From: Bacillota bacterium
GTDB lineage: Bacteria > Bacillota > Clostridia > Acetivibrionales > DTU013
Reading direction: 5' to 3'
DNA: 41,012 bases
NCBI GenBank assembly: GCA_023435925.1
Contig: JAEZLF010000086.1
Location: forward strand, 1 to 41,012
Below the pieces are notes generated by a model that saw only the letters and a list, made by a program, of their open reading frames with translations, was not told where the DNA came from and ran no database searches. Position numbers and translations under genes: made by a program. Shown here piece by piece: positions 1 through 8,968 of the stretch; positions within the stretch are counted from its first letter, which is position 1; each line of letters starts with the position of its first letter.

Positions 1-17
1 GTGGATTTGGAGAGAAT

Positions 18-743
18 ATGAAGAAAATCGGAAACCGATACATCATTTTGATCGTTTTTATGATTTTCGGTATTGTAATAGCGTTACAGTTTAAAAGCAC
101 ACTGAATGAGAAGAGGATTACTTCCTCTAATACACTCAGCACAGATGTTTTAAAAGAGCAGCTGCTAAATGAACAAAGGGAAATCGATGAACTGAAGGCA
201 TCAATAGACGAAAATCTAATTGTTAAGAACGATTTTATTAATGAGTACGTCCAGCAGAAAAATGACATACAATTATCTGATGAATGGGAAAGAATTAAAC
301 TGAGCACAGGTCTCATCAGTGTGAAGGGTCCCGGGATTTCCATCAAACTGGATGATGCCCCTGCCAGAGAGCCGGATACCATTTTGGACTGGCAGATTAT
401 TCATGATCAGGATATAAAAGTGATTCTCAATGAACTGAAAGTAGCAGGCGCTCAGGCAATCGCAATCAACGGAGAGCGGGTTGTGCCCATGAGTGAGCAA
501 TTATGCGCGGGGCCAACGATTATGATCAATGGCAACCGGTATCCGGTGCCCTATTACATAGAAGTAATCGGAGATCCGGATGTACTCTTTGAGAAAATGC
601 TTAACAGCAGTAGAATAGCTGAAATGACTCAATTCAATATACGTGTGGATATCAATAAGCATAAAGAACTGCAACTTGCAAAATTCAGCGGTGCTGATAA
701 ACTGGACAGATTTATATCGGGACTGGAGGTAGTAAGTAAATGA
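18..743 (+). CDS. DUF881 family membrane-anchored protein (first copy)
   Basis: The 241-residue product has a short basic N-terminus, one transmembrane segment (about residues 8-24) and a predicted coiled-coil stretch (about 40-85). The extracytoplasmic domain that follows contains the VKGPGI and ELKVAGAQAIAINGERV motifs typical of DUF881 (YlxW/YlxX-like) proteins. Members of this family commonly sit beside cell-division genes in Firmicutes, but their biochemical role is unknown. The ATG follows a GGAG-containing site about 5 bases upstream. The stop overlaps the start of the next gene by 4 bases (ATGA), so the two are translationally coupled. It is a paralogue of its downstream neighbour. 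Family call is firm; function is not. Confidence 0.85.
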   Translation: MKKIGNRYIILIVFMIFGIVIALQFKSTLNEKRITSSNTLSTDVLKEQLLNEQREIDELKASIDENLIVKNDFINEYVQQKNDIQLSDEWERIKLSTGLISVKGPGISIKLDDAPAREPDTILDWQIIHDQDIKVILNELKVAGAQAIAINGERVVPMSEQLCAGPTIMINGNRYPVPYYIEVIGDPDVLFEKMLNSSRIAEMTQFNIRVDINKHKELQLAKFSGADKLDRFISGLEVVSK

Positions 744-1435
744 AGATTGCCAGAAACATAGCGATGACTATGGTATGTATACTTTTGGGGATCATGCTGG
801 CGTTACAGTATAAAAGCATCAACGTGAATCAAAGCCTGGCCAGTTATGAGACGAAGAGGCTGGATGAGCTTAAAACCGAGCTTATTAAGCTTCAGGATCA
901 GAAAATATCATTACAGGGTAAGCTGCAGGAGCTGGAAAAGGAAAATCAAACCTATGCCAAGGTGAAAGCCGGTGATAGTGAAGCAGCCAAGCAGATTCAG
1001 GAAAACCTGAACAAGGCTAGAATTTTTGCCGGATTGGAAACCGTCAAGGGTAAGGGAATCATCGTGACACTTGATAACAATGCCTTTATACACGTATTTG
1101 ACAGTGATATCTACGATGTTGTCAATGAGCTTCGTGCAGCCGGCGCCCAAGCTATTTCCGTGAATGATGAGCGGGTTGTAGCGATGACTGAGATACGGGA
1201 AGCCGGACAATATATCATGGTCAACGGAAGGCCGCAAAAAGCTCCCTTTACGATTAAAGCGATTGCAGATCCGGATGATCTGGAGCGATCGCTGACCATG
1301 CTGGGCGGTGTTATTGAGAACCTCGAGGATGCACAGCTGAAGGTCAGTATCAAAAAGTCTGATGAAATCGTTATCAATAAATTTATCAATGACGGCACAT
1401 CGATTAAAACGGATCTATTGAAGCCTGTCGAATAA
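740..1435 (+). CDS. DUF881 family membrane-anchored protein (second copy)
   Basis: A 231-residue paralogue of the preceding protein, with the same plan: an N-terminal membrane anchor (about 5-22), a Lys/Glu/Leu-rich coiled coil (about 35-85) and a C-terminal DUF881 domain with VKGKGI, ELRAAGAQAISVNDERVVA and late KAIADPDDLE segments. It starts within the stop of the first copy (ATGA overlap). In many Firmicutes the two DUF881 genes flank a small DUF1290 membrane protein; here they are directly adjacent with none between them. A role in envelope or division-site organisation is inferred only from that family context. No enzymatic motif is visible. Confidence 0.85.
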   Translation: MKIARNIAMTMVCILLGIMLALQYKSINVNQSLASYETKRLDELKTELIKLQDQKISLQGKLQELEKENQTYAKVKAGDSEAAKQIQENLNKARIFAGLETVKGKGIIVTLDNNAFIHVFDSDIYDVVNELRAAGAQAISVNDERVVAMTEIREAGQYIMVNGRPQKAPFTIKAIADPDDLERSLTMLGGVIENLEDAQLKVSIKKSDEIVINKFINDGTSIKTDLLKPVE

Positions 1436-1488
1436 AAGTTAAAGGTATATTTTTTCTCTTCTATAATATGAATATAAAGTAGGCAAAT

Positions 1489-1544
1489 AGAGCCTTGACT
1501 TGAAATACCAGCAACCTGTTGATATGCAAGCCAGGGCTCTTTTC
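1489..1544 (+). terminator. Rho-independent terminator after the DUF881 pair
   Basis: AGAGCC at 1489-1494 pairs with GGCTCT at 1535-1540, and the stem continues inward (TTG and CTTG against CAAG and CCAG, with one mismatch and one G-T pair) around a loop of about 24 bases. A short T run follows at 1540-1543. It lies 50 bases after the stop of the second DUF881 gene and before the deacetylase ribosome binding site. Confidence 0.6.
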
Positions 1545-1567
1545 AAAGCACCGAAGGGGGCAATTTC

Positions 1568-2584
1568 ATGATGCTGCTTATTCATAACCATGTCCTGTGC
1601 CGTTCAAAGCTACTCCGAGCTGCATTGATTACAGCAGCGAGCCTGCTGGCCATGTTATCCGGATGCGGAGCGGTATCTTCATACAATTCCAGGCTAAGTG
1701 ATTTGGGCGGGGTGTATGCCAGCCGTGACAGTGATCTAAAGCTTGATGTTGAAATCAGCGGAAGACTTTCGGAGGGAAATGCGGAACTGGATAGCCGGAA
1801 TGAAGCAAATATGGTGACGGAGCAATACGCGCAAGATGATTTTGCGGAAGGAGAGACATCCGGTAATCAAGTATTCAGTAATAAACTGCTAAGGTGGGGT
1901 ATTTCCCGAAGAGAAAACAATCAGACACCTGCAGCTGATCCCGGGGCGCCTGAGCTCCTGAAAAAGCATGGCAGCGTCTATTTGGGTGATACGTCAAGAA
2001 AAGTTATTTATCTTACCTTTGACGAGGGGTATGAGAATGGCTATACTCCTATGATACTTGACACATTGAGGGATAACAATGTCAAAGCGATATTTTTTAT
2101 TACAGGTCCATATCTAAGCGGACAACAGGAACTGGTGCGAAGGATGGTAGAAGAAGGGCACACAGTAGGGAATCATACGATACACCATCCCAGCCTGCCG
2201 GAACTGGACAACAGCCAATTGGAGGAGGAAATACTGGGACTTGACAGAGCATTCCGGGAAAAATTCGGAAAGAATATGACGTTTTTGAGACCTCCGAAAG
2301 GCGAATACAGTGAACGATCCCTTGCGATAACGAATGAACTGGGATATTGCAATCTTTTCTGGAGTTTTGCATATGATGACTGGTATCGTGATAAAATACG
2401 CGGCCCGGAATATGCAAGGAGTATTGTCATGCGCAATTTGCATAATGGAGCGGTTCTGCTGCTTCATGCTGTCTCAAAGGATAATGCTGAAGCGCTGGAT
2501 AGCATCATAAAAGAAACGAAAGAGAAAGGTTACGAGATAGGCGATCCGGAGGAATTGCTGCAGCTGAGAAAAGGTAGGGACTAA
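1568..2584 (+). CDS. Lipoprotein polysaccharide deacetylase, PdaA-like (NodB domain)
   Basis: The 338-residue protein opens with a lipoprotein signal ending in a lipobox LSGC (Cys33). A variable linker of about 100 residues precedes a NodB/CE4 homology domain (about 140-330). Visible CE4 motifs are TFDEG (motif 1, with Glu where classical deacetylases have the second Asp and PdaA has Asn), NHTIHHP (motif 2, metal-binding His pair), RPPKGEYSE (motif 3) and LLLHAV near the C-terminus. The motif spacing and the DEGYENGYT block resemble B. subtilis PdaA, which deacetylates muramic acid so that spore-cortex muramic delta-lactam can form. ATG at 1568 has GGGGG seven bases upstream. PdaA-like fits best; vegetative peptidoglycan deacetylation is an alternative. 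Confidence 0.85.
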   Translation: MMLLIHNHVLCRSKLLRAALITAASLLAMLSGCGAVSSYNSRLSDLGGVYASRDSDLKLDVEISGRLSEGNAELDSRNEANMVTEQYAQDDFAEGETSGNQVFSNKLLRWGISRRENNQTPAADPGAPELLKKHGSVYLGDTSRKVIYLTFDEGYENGYTPMILDTLRDNNVKAIFFITGPYLSGQQELVRRMVEEGHTVGNHTIHHPSLPELDNSQLEEEILGLDRAFREKFGKNMTFLRPPKGEYSERSLAITNELGYCNLFWSFAYDDWYRDKIRGPEYARSIVMRNLHNGAVLLLHAVSKDNAEALDSIIKETKEKGYEIGDPEELLQLRKGRD

Positions 2585-2588
2585 ATGT

Positions 2589-2897
2589 ATGGCGAAAAAA
2601 AACGCCAGGTTAAAAAAAGAGGAGAGCGCTCAAAAAAAGGGCTTGCGGGAAAAATTCTCTGAATTTCTTGAATTGCCTAAGGAATTGATGTTGGATCTAC
2701 CCAAATTCACCATTGTCGGAAACAAGGATTTGATGATAGAGAATTACAAGGGCATCATGGAATATGGCAGTGCGCGAATCAGAGTGAATACCGGTCTTGG
2801 CGTCATCAAAATAACAGGTGCCTGTCTTTCAATCCGGGAAATTACATCGGAAGATATCATTGTATCCGGCGAGATACATGGGCTTGAATTCACATAA
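2589..2897 (+). CDS. yqfC: Sporulation protein YqfC
   Basis: A 102-residue protein with a Lys-rich N-terminus, then PKELMLDLPKFTIVGN and YKGIMEYGSARIRVNTGLG blocks typical of YqfC. In B. subtilis yqfC and yqfD are neighbouring mother-cell sporulation genes of the sigma-E regulon. Here too yqfC lies just before yqfD. The start is 4 bases after the deacetylase stop, so transcription is probably continuous. No transmembrane segment is seen. Molecular function is unknown in the family. Confidence 0.88.
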   Translation: MAKKNARLKKEESAQKKGLREKFSEFLELPKELMLDLPKFTIVGNKDLMIENYKGIMEYGSARIRVNTGLGVIKITGACLSIREITSEDIIVSGEIHGLEFT

Positions 2898-2982
2898 ATC
2901 ATCGATAACGGTGTTCCTTCCGGACTGGAGAAATGCTGCGGGAGTGCTGTTTGTAAGATTTTTTTATAAACGGGGTGAAAGC

Positions 2983-4179
2983 TTGTTACTGCTTAGGTTA
3001 TGGAATTATTTGCGCGGATATGTTATTATAATAGTCGAAGGTTTTTTTGTAGAGAAATTTATAAATATATGCACACGACGGCAAATCCTGCTTTGGGATA
3101 TCAGGGTTCAAAAAGAGCAATTAGTCACAATGAGGATTAGTATAAAAGGATTCAGGCTCATACGCCCCATTGCCGGAAAAACAAAGTGCAGAGTCAGAAT
3201 TTTGAAAAAGGTGGGTCTTCCGTTTATCCTGAACAGATACCGAAGGCGAAAAGCTTTTTTAGCAGGGGCCATTTTGTTTGTGGCATTGATCTATGTAATG
3301 ACTTCGTTCATTTGGAAGGTAGAAATTACAGGTATTAAAGAGCTCCAGAGCAGCCATCTGGAACAGGTTCTGGCGGAGAATGGGATTAAATCGGGGGTTT
3401 TGAAGTACCGCATCGACACGAAAAGTGCTGTAACCAACATGATGCTTGGTATGGAGGAGATTTCCTGGATTAGCATTAATGTAAGGGGAACAAAGGTTAA
3501 GGTTGAAATAAGGGAAAGAAGAAAGGTTCCAGAAATCATTCCGATGAGTGAACCATGTGATATCGTGGCACTGAAAGACGGAATGATTAAACAGGTGATA
3601 GCAAAAGAGGGAATTGAAGCAGTCGGAGAAGGTGATACTGTCAAAAAGGGGCAGGTACTGATATCCGGCAAAATCCCGCTGAAGGGAGAAGAAGATCATT
3701 TCAGAATGGTGCATGCTATGGGAACTACCAAGGCCAGAACGTGGTATGAGTCAGAATCGGCCGTTCTGTTGAAAGAGATAGAGAGAGTAAGAACAGGTAA
3801 GGTTTTGAATAATCATTCATTGATATTGTTTTCATGGAAGTTGGATATATTACATAAGAAAAATAAATTTAAGGATTTTACACAAACGCAAGAAAGCAAA
3901 GTACTTTCTTTAGGAGAAAATCTGGTATTTCCCATCGAATGGTCAACGAATCGCTTTTATGAGGAAAAGCTGGTTGAAGCGGTTGTTCGTGAGGAGGATG
4001 CCCGAGAACAAGCTGTAGATAAAGCGTATCGCAAAGTAATGGAGCAGCTGCCTGAGGATGCTGAGATCGTAAAAAAAGATGTAAAGTTTGTTGTAAATGA
4101 GAATTCTGACCTTTTGGCAAAAGTGGTTTTGGAATGTGTTGAAGACATTGGTACGTCAAGACGGATTGGAGGAAATTGA
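2983..4179 (+). CDS. yqfD: Sporulation protein YqfD (stage IV-like)
   Basis: I place the start at TTG 2983 because GGGGTG lies 5 bases upstream and because translation from there gives the conserved opening LLLRLWNYLRGYVIIIVEGF and a 398-residue protein, the usual YqfD size. An open frame continues upstream but overlaps yqfC and lacks family similarity. Features: a soluble N-terminal part with FINICTRRQILLWDI, a basic stretch before one transmembrane helix (about residues 92-110), then a large extracytoplasmic beta-rich domain. The family is required for efficient sporulation in B. subtilis and is probably a mother-cell membrane protein. The stop is followed directly by the phoH start codon. 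Confidence 0.88.
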   Translation: MLLLRLWNYLRGYVIIIVEGFFVEKFINICTRRQILLWDIRVQKEQLVTMRISIKGFRLIRPIAGKTKCRVRILKKVGLPFILNRYRRRKAFLAGAILFVALIYVMTSFIWKVEITGIKELQSSHLEQVLAENGIKSGVLKYRIDTKSAVTNMMLGMEEISWISINVRGTKVKVEIRERRKVPEIIPMSEPCDIVALKDGMIKQVIAKEGIEAVGEGDTVKKGQVLISGKIPLKGEEDHFRMVHAMGTTKARTWYESESAVLLKEIERVRTGKVLNNHSLILFSWKLDILHKKNKFKDFTQTQESKVLSLGENLVFPIEWSTNRFYEEKLVEAVVREEDAREQAVDKAYRKVMEQLPEDAEIVKKDVKFVVNENSDLLAKVVLECVEDIGTSRRIGGN

Positions 4180-5148
4180 TTGGACAATTGGATAGAAAAG
4201 ACGATCGACTTTGATAAAATTGAGCATGCAATCAAACTATTCGGTAATTTTGATGAAAATGCAAAAATTATAGAAGAGGGCCTTGGTGTGAAGCTGATTT
4301 CAAGAGATGATGAAATCAAGCTTTCAGGAGGTAAAGAGAATATAGAAAAAGCATCAGGAGTCATTGAGAGAATTCTTTCCATTGCAGCAAAGGGTGAAAC
4401 CATCTCACGACAAAATGTGAGTTACCTGGTGGACCTTGCAGCTGAAGGCAAAATGGATAAGGTCCGGGAATATCCCGGAGATTATATCGCCGTAACGGCA
4501 AAAGGGAAACAGATTAAGTCCAAAACCCTTGGGCAAAAGACTTATGTCAATGCGATAAAGGAAAATACAATCGTTTTTGGTATAGGGCCGGCAGGCACGG
4601 GAAAAACGTTTCTTGCGGTTGCAATGGCTGTTAATGCGTTCAGGGACAAGCAAGTAAACAGAATCATTCTGACGCGCCCGGCTGTTGAGGCGGGTGAAAA
4701 GCTAGGTTTCCTTCCCGGCGATATGCAGAACAAGGTTGACCCATATCTTAGACCCCTTTATGATGCATTGTTTGAAATCATGGGTGCTGAAAATTATCAG
4801 AAGTATCTTGAAAAGGGAATGATCGAAATAGCGCCACTGGCTTATATGCGCGGCCGTACGCTGGATGATTCCTTTATTATCCTTGACGAGGCCCAGAATA
4901 CAACTCCCGAGCAGATGAAAATGTTTCTTACCAGAATTGGCTTCGGATCAAAAGCAGTCATTACAGGTGATATCACCCAGATTGACCTTCCTACGGACAA
5001 AAAGTCGGGGTTGAAGGAGGTCGCAAAAATACTCAGGGATATTGAGGGGTTAGAATTTGTTTATCTGACAGAGAAGGATGTAGTAAGGCATGAACTGGTA
5101 CAAAGAATCATTAAAGCATACGAAAAATTCGACAGATATAAAGACTGA
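4180..5148 (+). CDS. phoH: PhoH-family ATPase
   Basis: A 322-residue protein starting at TTG 4180, immediately after the yqfD stop, with GGAGG eight bases upstream inside the yqfD end. The N-terminal ~80 residues resemble a KH-like RNA-binding fold (VKLISRDDEIKLSGG). The rest is a PhoH P-loop domain with Walker A GPAGTGKT (about 136-143), DSFIILDEAQN Walker B (Asp236, Glu237) and the TGDITQIDLP sensor region. PhoH proteins are cytoplasmic ATPases linked to RNA metabolism. In Firmicutes they are next to yqfF and ybeY as here, which supports a shared role in ribosome or RNA quality control. Downstream a 250-base hairpin-rich stretch separates it from yqfF. Confidence 0.93.
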   Translation: MDNWIEKTIDFDKIEHAIKLFGNFDENAKIIEEGLGVKLISRDDEIKLSGGKENIEKASGVIERILSIAAKGETISRQNVSYLVDLAAEGKMDKVREYPGDYIAVTAKGKQIKSKTLGQKTYVNAIKENTIVFGIGPAGTGKTFLAVAMAVNAFRDKQVNRIILTRPAVEAGEKLGFLPGDMQNKVDPYLRPLYDALFEIMGAENYQKYLEKGMIEIAPLAYMRGRTLDDSFIILDEAQNTTPEQMKMFLTRIGFGSKAVITGDITQIDLPTDKKSGLKEVAKILRDIEGLEFVYLTEKDVVRHELVQRIIKAYEKFDRYKD

Positions 5149-5400
5149 CACATGGGTTTGAACAACGTCACAGTCCTCCTCCTCTTAGGTGAGGGTAACC
5201 GATTGAAAAAGCTGTCGGTGGTGGGTTACAATCCCATACTCAGGATGCATGGGCGAGCAGCAAACGCAGTTTGCGACCAGCCGACGTTGTTCAAACGCCA
5301 CGTTCAAGCGTGGCGCAGGTCGTGTATCGAAGGGCGAATTCATTTTGCCCGCAGCGAGGGGGTATGGGGGCTTGCCCCCATTGGAAATTGAAATATTGTA
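5149..5400. repeat. Hairpin-rich, GC-richer intergenic insert between phoH and yqfF
   Basis: Three perfect small hairpins lie in a row: GCAAAC/GTTTGC with a 3-base loop (5260-5274), CGCCACG/CGTGGCG with a 6-base loop (5296-5315) and ATGGGGG/CCCCCAT with a 4-base loop (5364-5381). Base composition is clearly richer in G+C than the flanking genes. A 79-codon open frame (5152-5391) crosses it, but it has no family resemblance, has a poor start site and its sequence merely follows the palindromes, so I do not call it a gene. It is probably a non-coding repetitive element (REP/MITE-like). Confidence 0.5.
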
Positions 5401-5415
5401 ATGGGGGGAAAGGCC

Positions 5416-7701
5416 TTGCAGGTTCAAAAGAGGAATAGTCAAAGACGCATAAGGAACTATATAAAGAACAAGACCTTTCAAAAGGTGCTCATCAGCATTA
5501 TAACAATCGCTGTTGCATTTATTATTATAGTCAACGGCGCTACTCCAAAAAAATATAAGCTGGAGCTTGGACAAAAATCGAGTTATGATATTACCGCTCC
5601 AAGGGATATTGAAAATACTCTTTTAACTATCGAACTCGCTGAAGCCGCAGCAGACGATGTTCCTCCTGTGATGCTCCGGCTTGAAAATGTACCCATCGAC
5701 CTCATCAATGCTGCGAATGATTTCATGAATGAAATATTAACAGCAAGGCAAAATGTCAGTAAAAATCTGCAAGAACAGGGTGTAACGAAAAACGATCCGG
5801 AATACAGCCAGATTCTTGAGCTTGAACAGGTCACTGCTGCAGATTTGCTGAAAATGAAGCTGGAGCAGTTTCATGTCCCACTTTCTGATGAACAGGTTAA
5901 TTACCTTGTGATCAGGGCAACCGATGATGAACTGTCTTCACTGGACAAACTGACAAGAAACCTGATCAGTACGGTCATGAAGGACGAAGTCACAACAGAG
6001 AATATGCCGGAAGTGGCTGATTTTGTTCAAAGCGAATATCAGACCAGTGAATTGAGCCAAGAGCTTAAGCATATCGGAAGTCTTATGGTGAAAGCCTTCT
6101 TAAAGCCCAATAGTATCATTGATACTGAGATGACGAATGAAAAGAAGGCGCAGGCCTATGAAGCAGCTTTGAAAAATAAACAGACCATAGCTGAGGGCTC
6201 AAGGATTCTCAGCTATGATGATATTGTAACAGAGGACAAGCTGGAGGTTCTACGGGAGTTGAATCTGCTGGAAACCGGCAAGCTGGATTATGCATTTGCA
6301 GGTGGAATACTGGCTGTCGTATTGCTGCTTGCTTTTCTGCTTATTCTCTATCTGCACTTCTTTTACAGCAAAATCATGGAGAGCAGGAAAGATACTATTT
6401 TATTATGTGTTATTATACTTCTAAGCCTGCTTGCAGCATGGCTGCTCAACCCTTTTACCCCTTTGATTATACCTGTTTTTATTGCACCCATGCTGGTATC
6501 CGTCTTGCTGGATCTCAGGCTTGGAGTTGTAATAAATCTGCTCCTTACACTGGCCATTTCACTGATAACAAAAGGCGATCAGGGCTTTTTGTATACAGCT
6601 CTCATCGGCGGTACACTGGCTGCCTTTGTTGTATCGGGTGCGAATCAAAGAAGCCGGCTTTCTGCTTCAGGACTGGTTATCGCAGTTGTAAACGCGGCGG
6701 TTATCGCCTGTGTCGGATTGATTACAAAAAGCAGTATTCTTACGATGGCCACCAATGCGGCTATTGTGGCGGTCAATGGAATGCTGTCCACCATATTTAC
6801 CATCGGTACGCTGCCGTTTTTTGAAAGTACCTTCCGAATCATTACACCACTGAAGCTGCTGGAATTGTCCAATCCAAATCAGCCGTTGATCAAAAAGCTT
6901 CTGATGGAAGCGCCGGGAACCTACCACCACAGCCTGATGGTTGGCAATCTGGCAGAGGTTGCAACCGAAGCTATTCATGGGAATGCATTACTGGCGAGGG
7001 TGGGAGCCTATTATCATGATGTGGGAAAGCTGAAAAGACCGAATTTCTTTAAAGAAAATCAGCTTTCAGAAAATCCGCATGACAGGATGACGCCGAATCT
7101 AAGTACATTGGTCATTACCTCCCACACCGGTGACGGTGCTGAAATTGCTGAGAAGTACAAGGTGCCGCAGGCTGTTAGAGATATCATCAGTCAGCACCAT
7201 GGAACAACTCTTGTTGCATACTTTTATTACAAGGCCAAAAAAAATGATAAGAACGATAGTGTAAAGCAAGAGGATTTCCGTTATCAGGGACCTGAACCGT
7301 CCACAAAAGAAGCTGCTGTCGTCATGCTGGCTGATTCGGTAGAGGCTGCTGTCCGATCTATGGTTGAAAAAACTGAGGGTAAGATGGAGGGTCTGATCCG
7401 GAAAATCATAAAAGATAAGCTGGATGATGGACAGCTGGATCATTGTGACCTTACATTAAAGGAACTGGATACCATCGCAAAGGCGTTTATGCGGGTTTTC
7501 GGCGGATATTTCCATGAGCGTGAGGAATACCCTGAGATGAAAATGAAAAGGCTTCAGCAGGAGAATAACAGCATGGATACGCAAACCCAAAGTGAAAGTA
7601 TGGTAAATCATGCTTCTGCCGAGAACAATGAGTCTTCCGATGAACAGTCACAGGAGGCAAGGAAAAATCATGAAGAATGTCAGGTCAAAGGGAATGGATG
7701 A
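5416..7701 (+). CDS. yqfF: 7TM-HD membrane phosphodiesterase YqfF/PgpH family
   Basis: The product is about 761 residues from TTG 5416. I prefer this start because GGGGGGAAAGG lies 5-13 bases upstream; the in-frame ATG at 5401 has no ribosome binding site and would sit on that site. Order of parts: one N-terminal membrane helix, a roughly 240-residue extracytoplasmic 7TMR-HDED domain, seven membrane helices (about 290-475), and a cytosolic HD domain with TYHHS, AYYHDVGK (His534-Asp535), ITSHTGDG, QHHG and ADSVEAA motifs. Listeria PgpH, a family member, hydrolyses cyclic di-AMP, so c-di-AMP turnover is the likely role. The C-terminal tail is Ser/Asn/Glu-rich and its coding end overlaps ybeY. 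Confidence 0.92.
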   Translation: MQVQKRNSQRRIRNYIKNKTFQKVLISIITIAVAFIIIVNGATPKKYKLELGQKSSYDITAPRDIENTLLTIELAEAAADDVPPVMLRLENVPIDLINAANDFMNEILTARQNVSKNLQEQGVTKNDPEYSQILELEQVTAADLLKMKLEQFHVPLSDEQVNYLVIRATDDELSSLDKLTRNLISTVMKDEVTTENMPEVADFVQSEYQTSELSQELKHIGSLMVKAFLKPNSIIDTEMTNEKKAQAYEAALKNKQTIAEGSRILSYDDIVTEDKLEVLRELNLLETGKLDYAFAGGILAVVLLLAFLLILYLHFFYSKIMESRKDTILLCVIILLSLLAAWLLNPFTPLIIPVFIAPMLVSVLLDLRLGVVINLLLTLAISLITKGDQGFLYTALIGGTLAAFVVSGANQRSRLSASGLVIAVVNAAVIACVGLITKSSILTMATNAAIVAVNGMLSTIFTIGTLPFFESTFRIITPLKLLELSNPNQPLIKKLLMEAPGTYHHSLMVGNLAEVATEAIHGNALLARVGAYYHDVGKLKRPNFFKENQLSENPHDRMTPNLSTLVITSHTGDGAEIAEKYKVPQAVRDIISQHHGTTLVAYFYYKAKKNDKNDSVKQEDFRYQGPEPSTKEAAVVMLADSVEAAVRSMVEKTEGKMEGLIRKIIKDKLDDGQLDHCDLTLKELDTIAKAFMRVFGGYFHEREEYPEMKMKRLQQENNSMDTQTQSESMVNHASAENNESSDEQSQEARKNHEECQVKGNG

Positions 7702-8191
7702 GACCAGAGTATTTATAGAAAACGAGCAAACTGCCGCAGTGTTTGATGAAGATCAGGCAGAGCTTCTAAAGAAAACAGTCCTTACCTGTTTAAGGGATGA
7801 AAATATCCATATCGGTTGTGAGCTGAACATCATGATTACCGATGATTCTTCCATTCAACAGATCAACAGGCAATTCAGAAATATCGACAAACCGACGGAT
7901 GTGCTTTCCTTTCCGCTGGTATATATGAAGGAAGGCAGAATACTGTCAGAAAATGGAGATTATGACCTTGATGAGGGTTTGCTGCTGCTGGGAGATATCG
8001 TCATATCGATAGAAACAGCATTAAGGCAAGCAGAACAGTATGGTCACAGTGTAGAAAGAGAGCTGGCATTCCTAACCTCTCACGGTGTATTTCACCTTAT
8101 CGGATATGATCATATGGAGAAAAATGAAGAAGCAATAATGCTGGCAAAACAGGAAGCTGTTTTGGGTAAGCTGGGGTTAAAGAGAGTATGA
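7670..8191 (+). CDS. ybeY: Endoribonuclease YbeY (rRNA maturation)
   Basis: A metalloprotein with the family signature HGVFHLIGYDH, giving the three zinc-binding histidines 138, 142 and 148, and the NRQFRNIDKPTDVLSFP block. ATG 7670 is chosen because AGGAGGCAAGGA lies 6-18 bases upstream. This gives 173 residues and a 32-base overlap with the end of yqfF. An upstream ATG at 7610 would add 20 residues of unrelated sequence. YbeY acts in 16S rRNA 3-prime maturation and ribosome quality control. The gene sits between yqfF and dgkA, the normal Firmicutes order, and its stop overlaps the next start (ATGA). Confidence 0.93.
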   Translation: MKNVRSKGMDETRVFIENEQTAAVFDEDQAELLKKTVLTCLRDENIHIGCELNIMITDDSSIQQINRQFRNIDKPTDVLSFPLVYMKEGRILSENGDYDLDEGLLLLGDIVISIETALRQAEQYGHSVERELAFLTSHGVFHLIGYDHMEKNEEAIMLAKQEAVLGKLGLKRV

Positions 8192-8889
8192 AGAACAAGA
8201 ATCTGGTTGATAGCTTTAATAATGCCATAAACGGTATTGTTTCTACAGTCAAAAATGAACGCAATATGAAAATTCATATATCAGCTGCAGTGATGGTCCT
8301 GCTTTTGTCTCTGTTCTATGATCTTACAAGAGTTGAATTCTTGATTGTCTGTATGGCAATAGCTGTTGTATTCATCTGCGAGCTGTTTAATACAGCGATC
8401 GAAGTTATTATTGATACGCTGATTGGAGTCTATCATCCGAAAGCAAAGATTGTGAAGGACACGGCTGCAGGAGCGGTGTTTGTTTCAGCGGTTTTATCGA
8501 TACTGGTTGCCTATTTTATCTTTTTTGATAGAGTGAGTACCAGCCTGGAGATAGGTCTTATCAGAATAAAACAGGCGCCAATGCACATAACTGTCATTGC
8601 TGTGATACTAACCATGCTGATCGTGCTGATGCTGAAAGCTTTTTTCAAGAAAGGAACACCATTCAGCGGGGGAATGCCCAGTGGACACGCTGCAGTCGCA
8701 TTCTCGGCAACAACAGCGGTTGCCCTCTGGACAGACAATATTCATGTTACGATATTGTTTTTAATTATTTCATTGCTGGTAGTACAAAGCCGCCTGGAGG
8801 GGAAAATACATACTGTGATAGAGCTGATTGCAGGAGCGGTTATCGGGTTTTCAGTAACACTTCTGCTTTTTCAGGCTTTCTTTCGCTAA
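8188..8889 (+). CDS. Diacylglycerol/undecaprenol kinase fused to a PAP2 phosphatase
   Basis: A 233-residue membrane protein with two parts. Residues 1-120 are a DgkA-type kinase with NERNMKIHI, CELFNTAIEVIIDTLIG and AKIVKDTAAGAVF motifs. Residues about 130-233 carry PAP2 phosphatase motifs MPSGHAA and SRLEGKIH (SR-x5-H) between further membrane helices. Gram-positive DgkA homologues phosphorylate undecaprenol, whereas PAP2 enzymes remove phosphate from undecaprenyl pyrophosphate or phosphatidate, so the fusion could combine opposite steps of lipid-carrier metabolism in one polypeptide. The first PAP2 motif (KxxxxxxRP) is not obvious; GTPFSGG may replace it. The start overlaps the ybeY stop by 4 bases. 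Confidence 0.85.
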   Translation: MKNKNLVDSFNNAINGIVSTVKNERNMKIHISAAVMVLLLSLFYDLTRVEFLIVCMAIAVVFICELFNTAIEVIIDTLIGVYHPKAKIVKDTAAGAVFVSAVLSILVAYFIFFDRVSTSLEIGLIRIKQAPMHITVIAVILTMLIVLMLKAFFKKGTPFSGGMPSGHAAVAFSATTAVALWTDNIHVTILFLIISLLVVQSRLEGKIHTVIELIAGAVIGFSVTLLLFQAFFR

Positions 8890-8968
8890 CATACGAATAA
8901 AGGGCAAACAAGATACGAAGAAAACGCATATAGAATGCTGATTAATTACTATTTCAGGAGGTAATGCA

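Noticed and set aside
5152..5391. 79-codon open frame across the phoH-yqfF spacer
   Set aside because: It follows three palindromes, has no ribosome site or family similarity, and is better explained as a non-coding repeat.
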